Shown here: piece after piece, positions 1-8,275 of the stretch | Layout: each line of letters starts with the position of its first letter | Numbering within the stretch: the first letter of the stretch is position 1 | DNA from: an uncultured Parabacteroides sp. | GTDB lineage: Bacteria; Bacteroidota; Bacteroidia; Bacteroidales; Tannerellaceae | Length of the DNA stretch: 21,991 nt | Assembly (NCBI GenBank): GCA_947074335.1 | Contig: CAMTPG010000007.1 | Coordinates: 1-21,991 of the forward strand | Direction: 5' to 3' | The notes under the pieces: model-generated | Seen by the model: the letters and a program-made list of their open reading frames with translations, nothing else | What the model was told of the DNA's origin: nothing | Databases searched by the model: none | Program-made: the position numbers and the translations under genes

Positions 1-875
1 CTCTGCGTCAGCAGCAAAACCAGAACAAAAAAGCGGAAGAGAAGAAGAAAGAGCTGGAAGAATTTATTCGCCGTTTTAGTGCGAATGTGGCGAAATCCAA
101 ACAGACTACCAGTCGCAAGAAGATGTTGGATAAACTCAACATCGAAGAGATTAAACCCTCTTCACGCCGCTATCCGGGAATTTTATTCAATCCGAACCGC
201 GAACCGGGTAACCAGATTCTGGAGATAAAAGGATTGACTAAAACCTTCGATGGTAAAGTGCTGTTCAAAGACCTCAACTTCAATATTGAGAAAGATGATA
301 AAGTGGTATTCATCAGCCGCGATCCGCGTGCCATGACTGCTTTCTTCCAGATCATCAACGGCGAAGAGCAACCCGATGCGGGTTCTTATCAGTGGGGACA
401 AACCATCACCACATCATACCTGCCGCTGGATAACTCGAATTTCTTCAATTCGGATTATAACCTGATCGACTGGTTGTGTCAGTTCTCGCCCGAAACCAAC
501 GAGGTATTCCTGAAAGGATTCTTAGGTCGTATGTTATTCTCCGGCGAAGAGCTGCTGAAAAAAGTAAATGTGCTTTCGGGGGGCGAAAAAATGCGTTGTA
601 TGATTTCGCGCATGATGCTTACCGATGCCAACTGTCTGATTCTGGATACTCCGACCAATCACCTGGATCTGGAATCTATTCAGGCATTTAATAATACACT
701 GCGTACATTTAAAGGAAATATCCTGTTCTCGAGCCATGACCACGAATTTATTCAGACCGTGGCCAACCGCATCATCGAACTGACACCAAACGGCATTATC
801 GACCGTATGATGGAATACGATGATTACATCACAGATCCGGCCGTTGCCGAACTGAGAGAAAAATTGTATAGCTAA
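1..875 (+). CDS. YbiT-like ABC-F ATPase, 3' part (5' end outside window)
   Basis: The reading frame is open from base 3, so a GTG start at 87 would be an artefact of the window edge; the N-terminal nucleotide-binding domain lies outside. What is visible begins in the charged inter-domain linker (ending RRFSANVAKSKQTTSRKK, typical of the YbiT branch of ABC-F proteins) and runs through the whole second ATPase domain. ABC-F proteins are soluble ATPases that act on the ribosome, not transporters. The signature LSGGEKMR, PTNHLD and the H-loop (SSHDHE) are present. The P-loop position reads ISRDPRAMT (nt 312-338), with no GxxxxGK[ST]. The Walker B Asp is followed by Thr (nt 648-650) instead of the catalytic Glu. 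The second site is therefore probably unable to hydrolyse ATP normally. Family assignment is firm; its role in this organism is inferred. Confidence 0.9.
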   Translation, partial: LRQQQNQNKKAEEKKKELEEFIRRFSANVAKSKQTTSRKKMLDKLNIEEIKPSSRRYPGILFNPNREPGNQILEIKGLTKTFDGKVLFKDLNFNIEKDDKVVFISRDPRAMTAFFQIINGEEQPDAGSYQWGQTITTSYLPLDNSNFFNSDYNLIDWLCQFSPETNEVFLKGFLGRMLFSGEELLKKVNVLSGGEKMRCMISRMMLTDANCLILDTPTNHLDLESIQAFNNTLRTFKGNILFSSHDHEFIQTVANRIIELTPNGIIDRMMEYDDYITDPAVAELREKLYS

Positions 876-903
876 TTTCGTTTTATCGAAATCACTTTAT
901 TTA

Positions 904-911
904 TACATTTG
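904..911 (+). promoter_or_regulatory. Possible -7 element for the LTA-synthase-like gene
   Basis: TACATTTG followed by C fits the Bacteroidetes -7 consensus TAnnTTTG. I see no convincing -33 element 19-21 bp upstream, and the motif overlaps the left arm of the terminator of the preceding gene. The call is weak. Confidence 0.3.
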
Positions 912-955
912 CAGACTGTCGGGAAAATCCGGCCGTTTGCAAATGTTATTTTTTT
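906..955 (+). terminator. Intrinsic terminator after the ABC-F gene
   Basis: An 11-bp stem (906-916 with 935-945, one G-T wobble) encloses a loop that can form a short inner CGG/CCG pairing. It is followed by a T-rich run at 946-955. It lies 30 bases past the stop codon. Confidence 0.65.
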
Positions 956-992
956 ATAGCCGGCTCTGATCGGGAGCCATCGAATTAATTGT

Positions 993-2828
993 ATGAAAAA
1001 AAGACTACTTTTCCTGTTGGCTGCATTTCTGGTCTGGCTGCCGCTCTTTGCCATTCAGAAGCCTGTATTTATGCTGTATCAGCATACACTTTCGCTTTCT
1101 GTTCCGTTTTGGGATTATCTGCAGGTGATGTGGCACGGCTTAAAACTGGATTGCACCATGGCCGGTTATTTAACGGTGATTCCGTTGCTGTGTGTGCTGT
1201 TTTCGATCTGGCTGCCCGGACGGTTTTACCGCCGTTTTCTGACAGGATATATCGCAGTAACTGCTGTTTTTACGGCTTTTGTGTTTGCTGTTGATCTGGC
1301 GCTGTACGGCTATTGGGGCTTCCGACTCGATTCTACGCTTTTTTTCTACCTGCAATCGCCCAAAGAGGCAATGAACAGTGTGCCCATCGGAGAATTTCTG
1401 ATACAGACACTCTTTTTCCTGGCTTATGGTGCGCTGGTATTTTTCACCTTTAAACGTCTGATTATTCCGCTTTTTCCCGAAACGCCGGCGCGGCGGCGCG
1501 GCGGCTGCACACTGCTTACACTGCTGCTGGGCGGTTTGCTTTTTATCCCGATTCGCGGCGGCGTAACTACATCGACAGCCAATGTGGGCATGGTTTATTT
1601 CAGTAATAATCAGTTGCTGAATCATTCGGCCATCAATCCCTGTTTCAGTCTGCTTACCTCGTTCAGTAAACAGCAGGATTTCGGCAAGCAGTTCCGGTTT
1701 TTTCCGGCCGACGAGTGCGAGACGATTGTGAGCGGGCTGCTGGACCCAAAGTGGATGCATTGCGATTCGGTGCCTGCGAAACTGACTACCGACCGGCCGG
1801 ATATTCTGCTTATCTTACTGGAAAGTTTTTCGGCCAATGCCGTAGGTGCAACGGGCGGAAATCCGGAAATCACACCGCAACTCAATGCTTTGTGCGAAGA
1901 GGGAATTCTGTTTACCAACCTGTATGCCAACTCATTCCGAACAGACCGCGGCATTGTTTCGGCACTTAACGGATATCTGGCGCAGCCCACTACCTCGATC
2001 ATGAAATATCCGGCCAAAAGCCAGTCGCTTCCCGCTTTGGCCCGCGAGTTGGATAAAGCCGGTTACACCTCGGATATGTTGTATGGCGGTGATATTAACT
2101 TCACCAATATGCAGAGTTATTTCTTTAGTTCGGGCTATAACCGGATTACGGCCGATCGCGATTTTCCGCTTTCGTCGCGCTTATCCAAATGGGGCGCCAA
2201 CGATGATATTACCTTTCGTTTTTTGCTCGAAGATCTGCAGCAACGCGAAAGCGATAAACCCCGGATGACTACATTTCTCACACTGAGCAGTCACGAACCT
2301 TTCGAAGTGCCTTACAACCGGCTGGAAGAACTTTATCCCAATTCGGTAGCTTTTACCGACAGCTGTCTGGGCGATTTCATCCGTCAGTTTAAAACACTGC
2401 CGGCGTGGGATAATACACTGATTATTCTGGTTTCGGATCACGGATTTCGCTATCCGGCCGATGTGAATGATTACGAACCGCGCCGTTTCCATATCCCGAT
2501 GCTTTGGACAGGCGGAGCGGTTAAAACGCCCGAAGTGATTGACCGGCTGGCCAGTCAGACGGATTTAGCAGCGACATTGCTGGCGCAACTCGGATTGCCG
2601 TATGATGATTTTAAATTCAGCAGAAACCTGTTTTGTCCCGATTATCAGCCGTATGCTTTTTATACCTATCCCAACGGTTTTGGATTTATCGACAGTACCG
2701 GCGTAACCGTGTTCGATAATGAAGGCATGAAACCGCTGATTGAATGGCCCGAAGAGGATAGCGAAATTCGCATCCGCAAAGGCAAAGCGCTGCTGCAAAC
2801 GCTTTATGATGATCTGGGCAGCCGCTGA
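993..2828 (+). CDS. LTA-synthase/sulfatase-family membrane transferase
   Basis: A 611-residue protein of the alkaline-phosphatase superfamily, LtaS/MdoB-like branch (COG1368). About five hydrophobic segments (near residues 5-27, 55-74, 82-104, 133-160 and 172-188) anchor it in the inner membrane. The rest is a periplasmic catalytic domain. Expected metal and nucleophile residues are visible: Glu277 (LLILLESFS), Thr317 in FRTDRG as the likely catalytic Thr, His434 (SSHEPF), and Asp482-His483 (VSDHGF). Such enzymes move a phospholipid head group such as phosphoglycerol or phosphoethanolamine onto a glycan or lipid. Gram-negative Bacteroidetes have no lipoteichoic acid, so the acceptor is unknown; a capsule, LPS or periplasmic glycan is possible. 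The start at 993 gives a good N-terminal membrane segment. It appears to be transcribed alone. Confidence 0.85.
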   Translation: MKKRLLFLLAAFLVWLPLFAIQKPVFMLYQHTLSLSVPFWDYLQVMWHGLKLDCTMAGYLTVIPLLCVLFSIWLPGRFYRRFLTGYIAVTAVFTAFVFAVDLALYGYWGFRLDSTLFFYLQSPKEAMNSVPIGEFLIQTLFFLAYGALVFFTFKRLIIPLFPETPARRRGGCTLLTLLLGGLLFIPIRGGVTTSTANVGMVYFSNNQLLNHSAINPCFSLLTSFSKQQDFGKQFRFFPADECETIVSGLLDPKWMHCDSVPAKLTTDRPDILLILLESFSANAVGATGGNPEITPQLNALCEEGILFTNLYANSFRTDRGIVSALNGYLAQPTTSIMKYPAKSQSLPALARELDKAGYTSDMLYGGDINFTNMQSYFFSSGYNRITADRDFPLSSRLSKWGANDDITFRFLLEDLQQRESDKPRMTTFLTLSSHEPFEVPYNRLEELYPNSVAFTDSCLGDFIRQFKTLPAWDNTLIILVSDHGFRYPADVNDYEPRRFHIPMLWTGGAVKTPEVIDRLASQTDLAATLLAQLGLPYDDFKFSRNLFCPDYQPYAFYTYPNGFGFIDSTGVTVFDNEGMKPLIEWPEEDSEIRIRKGKALLQTLYDDLGSR

Positions 2829-2956
2829 CAGCGCTGTCGAAATAACCGGTAATAACCGCAATGGTTCTGTTTACCTGATTTTGAAATCGGGGCAGCAGAT
2901 GATGAAAAACAGCAGAACATAAATAGCAGGAAACGGACAATAGAAATCTACAATAG
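2829..2956. other. Gene-free spacer with no recognised feature
   Basis: Between the stop of the transferase gene and the nested hairpin. I see no plausible gene, tRNA or promoter on either strand. Confidence 0.6.
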
Positions 2957-3050
2957 AAAATCCCCGAACCGTTCACCCAAACGATGATTCTGAACTTTTG
3001 TTATTGCATACAACTCAGGCAAAATCATCCGGTTTCGATTCGGGGATTTT
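2957..3050. terminator. Large nested hairpin between convergent genes
   Basis: A perfect 12-bp outer stem (2957-2968 with 3039-3050) encloses a second 7-bp stem (2983-2989 with 3023-3029) and a third short pairing (CTGA 2990-2993 with TCAG 3015-3018). On the plus strand the outer stem ends in a T run (3047-3051). On the minus strand the T run is broken. It sits between the convergent transferase and YwqK-like genes, so a shared terminator is the simplest reading. The second, enclosed stem is more structure than termination needs. Confidence 0.55.
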
Positions 3051-3105
3051 TACAACCCGGAATTTATTTACAGTTTGTTATTTATCCTTTGAGCGAGCAT
3101 CGGAT

Positions 3106-3582
3106 TTATTCCTTTTTCTCCTCTTCGCTCAACAGGTTTCCTTCTTCATCCCATGAGCGCCAGATGCCGCATTTACGACCTCGTGTGTAAAACATTTCGA
3201 ACAGCAGATTTCCCTTTTCATTCCAGATGCGCCACGGTCCGTCTTTTTGTCCGTCGCGATATGTGGCCATGCCAATCAATGCACCGTTTTCATTGTAGGT
3301 GCGCCATTCGCCATGAAAAACGCCGTGATAATAGGAACGCACTTCGGCAATTTTGCCATCCGGATAATAAATAACATAGGTACCTTCGGGGCGGCCGTCT
3401 TTGAGCGAAAGTTCCATTTTTAACATGCCGTCGTCGTAAAATTCGGTATAACGGCCGGTGTACGGAATTGTTTGTGTTTCGTCAGTATAATACTGCCCTT
3501 CGCTCAGGAATAAATCCTGAGCCTGAAGGGCAATAGTAGTTCCGGCCAATAATGTGGATGTCAGAATCAGCTTTTTTATCAT
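3106..3582 (-). CDS. Secreted YwqK/MORN-repeat protein
   Basis: 158 residues with an N-terminal signal peptide (about 1-21, ending ALQAQ) followed by four or five tandem repeats of the YwqK/MORN type. The repeats have the pattern G-x-W/Y-x-x-[WY]-x-x-x-G near residues 42-150 (for example EGTYVIYYPDGK, HGEWRTYNENGA, DGPWRIWNEKGN, CGIWRSWDEEGN). The protein ends in a Glu/Lys tail. Databases often call this family 'toxin-antitoxin system YwqK family antitoxin', but the signal peptide and the lack of a toxin gene argue against that role. It starts 2 bases past the stop of the lipoprotein gene, so it is almost certainly translated from the same mRNA and probably works outside the cytoplasm with that system. 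A binding or surface-associated role is my inference. Confidence 0.8.
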   Translation of the reverse strand: MIKKLILTSTLLAGTTIALQAQDLFLSEGQYYTDETQTIPYTGRYTEFYDDGMLKMELSLKDGRPEGTYVIYYPDGKIAEVRSYYHGVFHGEWRTYNENGALIGMATYRDGQKDGPWRIWNEKGNLLFEMFYTRGRKCGIWRSWDEEGNLLSEEEKKE

Positions 3583-3584
3583 AA

Positions 3585-5183
3585 TTAATAGTTAGTTTGC
3601 TGTGGATCCCAGTTTGTCCAACCGGCAGTCCAGTCGTTAATGCCATCGAATGCACCTTTGTAAGCAACCCGTGTAAAGAAGCTGTCGCTCAGATCAGCAT
3701 CTGCAAAATCCGCGCCGCCGATATGGGCTGTTACAATCGAAGAATAATCACCGTTGTTGGCAATGATATCATTGCTTGATGCATAAACCAGGTTATTCAG
3801 ATCGGCAATTTCGAAATAGTTCTGACTGGTTTCGTCGCGGTAATTCTCCCACATTCCGGCAAGGATTACATTTTTAATAACCACACCGGGATTCGCATTT
3901 TGCAAATATAATCCGTAAGGCCAGCCTGTGAAGATTGAGTTATACACTTTCAGTGAAGAGTTACGACGGATATGCATAGCTGCCTGGAACTGACCGCCTT
4001 TGGCTCCGTTGGGCGCATCTTCGGTGAAATAAAGAATATCCGATTCAGCTTTACCGGCTGAAACGCCATAGAACGGGCCGATTAGCGTAACATTCGAGAA
4101 TACAGGTGATGTAAGTGGTAAATCGCCTGAACCGTTGGCATTATTGTCGGATTCAAATCCGTTTGATTTTGAGGTATCAGCTACTTTCGGATCGCGAACG
4201 CCCAATAAGAATTGCAGTTTACCCTGATAACCGTAATCGGTATCAAATTCATCATCCCAGCCTTTGTAAGCAACCAGATATTTGGCATTTACAGTACCAC
4301 CGAACCATTCGAACGAATCGTCGCCGCAATACGAAACCTGTACATATTCGATAGTTGTTCCGCTACCTACACCGCCGCAGGTCAATCCGTTAATCTCTTT
4401 ATTCGGCTCCAGCGGATAACCGGCATATTCAATACGTACATATTTTACAATACCTGAATTATCTTCGGGTTCGTTGCCGCCGTAATGACTGCGCGGACCG
4501 CCTTCGATCTGCGGATCGTTGGCATTGGTAGGTGCTTTACCGCAAAGTATTAATCCGCCCCAATCGCCATAATCGCGACTTCCGGCCGGCTGATTTGAGG
4601 TGAATACAATGGGATTAGCCAGTGTTCCTTCGGCCATCAGTTTACCGCCGCGTTCTACGATCAGCGAACCTTTGGTGGCTTTTTCGCCTTTAATCACGGT
4701 TCCGGGCTCGATAGTCAGCGTGGCGCCGTCGGTTACATAAACAAAACCTCTCAGCAAAACATTATCGGTAGCTTTCAGTGTGAGGTTTGAAGTGATTTCT
4801 CCTTCCAGAATTACGTCGTTGGATTCGGGCGCATCGGCTGCCACGGTTACCACGCAGGTGGCTGTTTTTCCGCCTTCGTCGGTGCGGGCCGTGATGGTTG
4901 CTTCTCCGGCGGCAACGGCTGTAATTAAACCGGCAGCTACTGTAGCAACCTGATCGTTGGATGAAGTCCAGGTTAATGCTTTATTCGTCGCATCCGAAGG
5001 TGTAAACGAAGTTAGCAGCGTTACGGTAGCATTCGGAGCCAGTGTAACGGTTGTTTTATCGAATGTGATAGCGCTTACGGCTATTTCGCCCGATTCATTT
5101 TTGTCGTCGCTACAGCCAACTGTTCCAAACATGGCGGCCATACAAAGCATGACACTCATGCCTTTTAGTAAATACTTGTTCAT
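3585..5183 (-). CDS. Surface lipoprotein, BIG2 plus beta-helix-like domain
   Basis: 532 residues. A lipoprotein signal ends at about Cys24 (GTVGC) and is followed by SDDKNE. An SDD-type run after the Cys resembles the Bacteroidetes lipoprotein export signal, suggesting it faces outward. Residues about 35-115 form one BIG2 (bacterial Ig-like group 2) domain (SAITFDKTTVTLAPN ... GEATITA). The remainder looks like a right-handed beta-helix, with repeated hydrophobic turns (LTIEPGTVIKGEKATKGSL; YVRIEYAG; VSYCGDDSFEWFGG). It has acidic stretches (GWDDEFDTDYGY, FESDNN) that could bind metal or polar ligands. No catalytic motif is recognised. It lies 34 bases downstream of the receptor gene in the same direction, in the place where a SusD protein would sit in a SusC/SusD pair, but it is unrelated to SusD. 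A partner role in substrate capture is inferred; the substrate is unknown. Confidence 0.75.
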   Translation of the reverse strand: MNKYLLKGMSVMLCMAAMFGTVGCSDDKNESGEIAVSAITFDKTTVTLAPNATVTLLTSFTPSDATNKALTWTSSNDQVATVAAGLITAVAAGEATITARTDEGGKTATCVVTVAADAPESNDVILEGEITSNLTLKATDNVLLRGFVYVTDGATLTIEPGTVIKGEKATKGSLIVERGGKLMAEGTLANPIVFTSNQPAGSRDYGDWGGLILCGKAPTNANDPQIEGGPRSHYGGNEPEDNSGIVKYVRIEYAGYPLEPNKEINGLTCGGVGSGTTIEYVQVSYCGDDSFEWFGGTVNAKYLVAYKGWDDEFDTDYGYQGKLQFLLGVRDPKVADTSKSNGFESDNNANGSGDLPLTSPVFSNVTLIGPFYGVSAGKAESDILYFTEDAPNGAKGGQFQAAMHIRRNSSLKVYNSIFTGWPYGLYLQNANPGVVIKNVILAGMWENYRDETSQNYFEIADLNNLVYASSNDIIANNGDYSSIVTAHIGGADFADADLSDSFFTRVAYKGAFDGINDWTAGWTNWDPQQTNY

Positions 5184-5217
5184 AATTCAATGAATTTAGT
5201 GAGTATAAAATGATTGA

Positions 5218-8013
5218 TTAAAATTTCACGGAAACACCGATATTCAGGGTTACACCCGGGCGATAACTGCGAATCAATTGTTCCACTTCGCGTTTTTCGC
5301 CTGAATCTTCGGTGAGTTTCAGGAATTGTTTATATTCTGTTTTCGAGTTGAGCAGATCTTTGGCACCTGCTTTGATCTCTACATATTTGCCCAGTTTCTT
5401 TGAGAAGGTTATATCGAGCGAGTTGCGCGGCATCTCGTAAATATCCGGAATATCATCGTTCGGGTTCTGTGCCGGAACGCCTACAGTTTCTATGCGTTTA
5501 CCAATCCGGTTGTATAAGAGTGATGCCGATATGCCGTTGGATTCGCGCTGATAGAAAAGTCCGGTGTTGATCAGATAAGGCGATTGTCCCTGCATGGCGC
5601 GGTCGCGCTCAAAAGCGCCTTCGGCAAAATAGACTTTACTGTAAATCCAGGCGCCGTTGAATACGAAACTGAAATCGGGCAGTCCGATAAAATCGAGTTG
5701 TTTCTTTATATCGGCCTCAACACCGAATGCTTTGGCATGATGTGCGTTGTGATACGAATATTGCAGTCCGGAACCGGCTTCGCTGTAAGTTTGCTCGATC
5801 GGATCTTTAAAGTATTTATAGAATGCGCCAACCGAAACGGTTTCGCCGGCCGAAGGATAAAACTCATAGCGGATATCCACATTATTGGCATAGGCATTGC
5901 GCAGATTTACATTACCGGTGATGTTGGCATCGAGCGCAAAATCGTAATACACATAAGGAACGATTTCGCGAAATTCCGGACGATTCACCGAGCGGCCGTA
6001 GGCTACGCGCAGTTGTTGTTTATCGGTAAGACTGTATGCCATATTGACGGAAGGGAAAAACTCGGTTGATTTCTCGTTGAGATGAACCGGCTTGATGCCA
6101 TCCGATTCATATCCGTCTATTTTAAGCTGATAATATTCCATGCGTATGCCGGCATTGGCATTGAGTTTTTCGCCCCAGTTTAATTTGGCAGAAACATAAG
6201 CGGCTGCCAGTCCGTTGTCGGATGTATAAAGATCGCTTTTGTTGGTACTTTCTTTCATGTAAATCTTATCGGCAGCAATATTCGCATCGGTAAAGATTTC
6301 GCTGTAATCCCAGTCGGCATACCGATTGTATCCGTTGCCTAACAGGTTATATACAAAGCGGCGGGCGTCGAAATCGCGTTTCTTGTATTCGCCATATACG
6401 CCGGCATATACCACCGGTTTAAACTGATCGGATACTTCGAAAGCATGTTCATAATTTGTACCCAGCGAAAGGCTGTTATCTTTGAGATGCTGATAATAGC
6501 GGGTCGGATCGGATACATAATAAAGCGGTTCGCCTTCTACGATGCGCTCCAGTGAGTTAACCACTTTGCGATCGGGCTCTTTGTAGGCGGCATAAGCATA
6601 GCCGAAGGTCCAGTCGAGCTTATTGATGTCGTCGCTGAATTTATGCGAGCCGCTCAGCTGACCGGCATACGTGGTGCGTCCGGTATAAATCGATTCCCAT
6701 TTGCGGATATTCTGTTCGGAATAATAATCGGTTCCTTCGCGTTGTGTCAGCGAAGAGGTGCCGCGCTGGTTAAAGAAGTTGCGGAATTCATATTTGTTAT
6801 TTCCCTTCAGGAACGACCAGTTGAAGAGTACGCCCAGCTTGGTTGTATTTTTATATTGTACATCCCGGTAGTTGTAGCGGTATTGCGACTGATCACTATT
6901 CATATCGTACGAGAGGTAATTGCGGTTGATCTGATCATAATAATCATATCCCGTACTGAAATTTACACTGGTAATGTTGCCTATTTTCCAGGCGCCGGCA
7001 TCAAACTGCCGGTTCATGGTCAGCGACAGGCGCTGATCGGGCATGGCTGTAAAGTGTTTGATTTTCCAGCCGTCGTTGGTGCGGCGGGTAAAAGCGGCAG
7101 CTTCGTCGGTAGAAACTTCATTGAGATGTGCGGGAGCATCCGAAGGCAATTGACGCATACTTGCGCCAAAACCCAGATAATCGATGGCCTTACCTTTAGT
7201 AAGCTGAAAATCGCGAAAGGTAGCATTGGTATTGAATCCCAGTTGATAAGCAATGGCAAAAGAGTTGCCTTCGGGTGTGTTTTTAGTGAGCACGCGTACA
7301 AAACCGCCGGAGAAATCGGCAGGAAGTTCGGCCGACGGACTTTTATACACCATCATATTATCAATGAGTGACGAAGGAAGTACATCGAATGAAAAGGCGC
7401 GACTGTCGGTTTCGCTCGAAGGTGTTGTGGCATTGTTCAGCCATACATTGTTATATCGCTGTGACAAACCGCGTACTACAATAAAACGATCATCTACAAT
7501 GGTGATGCCGGGAATGCGCTTCAGCACTTCGGCTGCATCGCTATCCTGTGTTTTACTGATTTGCTGTGCCGAGATGCCGTTCATCACCGGCAGACTTTTA
7601 CGAACGGTATTCAGTACGGCCGATTCGGTTCCCAGTTTGCGTTGTGCTACCACGGTAACATTTTGCAGCTGCAGATTTGATTCATCCAGTTCAATGTGCA
7701 GTACCGATTCCTGATAGGCTTTCACCACAACATCCGAAATCGGCTTTGGCTCGTAGGAAACATACGAAGCGATAAGCGTATAGGTGCCGGGATTTACATT
7801 TTCGATCCGGAAATTACCGTCGATATCGGCAATGGCACCGATAGTTGTTCCTTCGATAGAAACCGACGCTCCGATTAACGGTTCTTTATATTTAGTATCG
7901 ATTACTGTTCCGCAGATTACGCCGGTCTGTGCCTGCAAACCCTGCACGAAACAGATATTTAGTAAGAAGAGTAGCAGTAAACCTGTTCTTTTGTTTTTGC
8001 AAATTTTCATCAT
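5218..8013 (-). CDS. TonB-dependent outer-membrane receptor (Oar-like)
   Basis: About 931 residues. The frame extends to a TTG at 8022, but two ATG codons follow (8013 and 8010). I chose 8013, which leaves a short leader and a normal signal peptide (about residues 2-29, ending LQAQ). Next come a carboxypeptidase-regulatory-like beta-sandwich (GTVIDTKYKEPLIGASVSIE; about 32-120), a plug domain (SKTQDSDAAEVLKRIPGI, VVRGLSQRYNNVWLNN) and a 22-stranded-type barrel ending in aromatic Phe (GVSVKF). This is a TonB-energised importer in the outer membrane, of the Oar/TonB-receptor type rather than SusC: no SusD gene follows. It heads a three-gene operon with the BIG2/beta-helix lipoprotein and the YwqK-repeat protein. 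The ligand cannot be told from sequence. Confidence 0.9.
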   Translation of the reverse strand: MMKICKNKRTGLLLLFLLNICFVQGLQAQTGVICGTVIDTKYKEPLIGASVSIEGTTIGAIADIDGNFRIENVNPGTYTLIASYVSYEPKPISDVVVKAYQESVLHIELDESNLQLQNVTVVAQRKLGTESAVLNTVRKSLPVMNGISAQQISKTQDSDAAEVLKRIPGITIVDDRFIVVRGLSQRYNNVWLNNATTPSSETDSRAFSFDVLPSSLIDNMMVYKSPSAELPADFSGGFVRVLTKNTPEGNSFAIAYQLGFNTNATFRDFQLTKGKAIDYLGFGASMRQLPSDAPAHLNEVSTDEAAAFTRRTNDGWKIKHFTAMPDQRLSLTMNRQFDAGAWKIGNITSVNFSTGYDYYDQINRNYLSYDMNSDQSQYRYNYRDVQYKNTTKLGVLFNWSFLKGNNKYEFRNFFNQRGTSSLTQREGTDYYSEQNIRKWESIYTGRTTYAGQLSGSHKFSDDINKLDWTFGYAYAAYKEPDRKVVNSLERIVEGEPLYYVSDPTRYYQHLKDNSLSLGTNYEHAFEVSDQFKPVVYAGVYGEYKKRDFDARRFVYNLLGNGYNRYADWDYSEIFTDANIAADKIYMKESTNKSDLYTSDNGLAAAYVSAKLNWGEKLNANAGIRMEYYQLKIDGYESDGIKPVHLNEKSTEFFPSVNMAYSLTDKQQLRVAYGRSVNRPEFREIVPYVYYDFALDANITGNVNLRNAYANNVDIRYEFYPSAGETVSVGAFYKYFKDPIEQTYSEAGSGLQYSYHNAHHAKAFGVEADIKKQLDFIGLPDFSFVFNGAWIYSKVYFAEGAFERDRAMQGQSPYLINTGLFYQRESNGISASLLYNRIGKRIETVGVPAQNPNDDIPDIYEMPRNSLDITFSKKLGKYVEIKAGAKDLLNSKTEYKQFLKLTEDSGEKREVEQLIRSYRPGVTLNIGVSVKF

Positions 8014-8043
8014 TATTTTCAATTCTTATTCATTTATCTGATG

Positions 8044-8051
8044 CAAAAGTA
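8044..8051 (-). promoter_or_regulatory. -7 element for the receptor operon
   Basis: On the minus strand this reads TACTTTTG followed by C, a match to TAnnTTTG. It predicts a start of transcription near 8038 and a leader of about 25 bases to the ATG at 8013. No clear -33 element is visible. Confidence 0.45.
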
Positions 8052-8225
8052 GAGCAGGCTTATTTCATTAAAATTTAGAATTTATTACATTACGGAAATA
8101 GTTGTTACATTTTGTTTACATAAATAGCTTTATCCGTTAACAGAGATCTGTAGATTTAACATTTTGCTCATTACAGAAGCAGGATCATAGCTGTATCAGA
8201 TGTTCTGTTCTATGAAAAATATCAT

Positions 8226-8233
8226 TATATTTG
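8226..8233 (+). promoter_or_regulatory. -7 element for the DUF3843-like gene
   Basis: TATATTTG matches TAnnTTTG and lies 42 bases before the ATG at 8276. A -33 element is not clear (TTCTG at 8203-8207 is the nearest candidate). Confidence 0.45.
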
Positions 8234-8275
8234 TGGTTTAATCACTCACTATTTTAACAAACTGAGTAAATACAT

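Noticed and set aside
1170..1760. 196-codon open frame on the minus strand inside the transferase gene
   Set aside because: Overlaps the membrane and periplasmic part of a well-supported gene; Gln/Lys/Arg-rich shadow.
3106..8013. SusC/SusD polysaccharide utilisation pair
   Set aside because: The lipoprotein has a BIG2 plus beta-helix-like build and no SusD features, and no glycoside hydrolase lies in the operon.
8014..8022. TTG start for the TonB-dependent receptor
   Set aside because: Two ATG codons follow within 12 bases and give the same signal peptide, so an ATG start is more likely.
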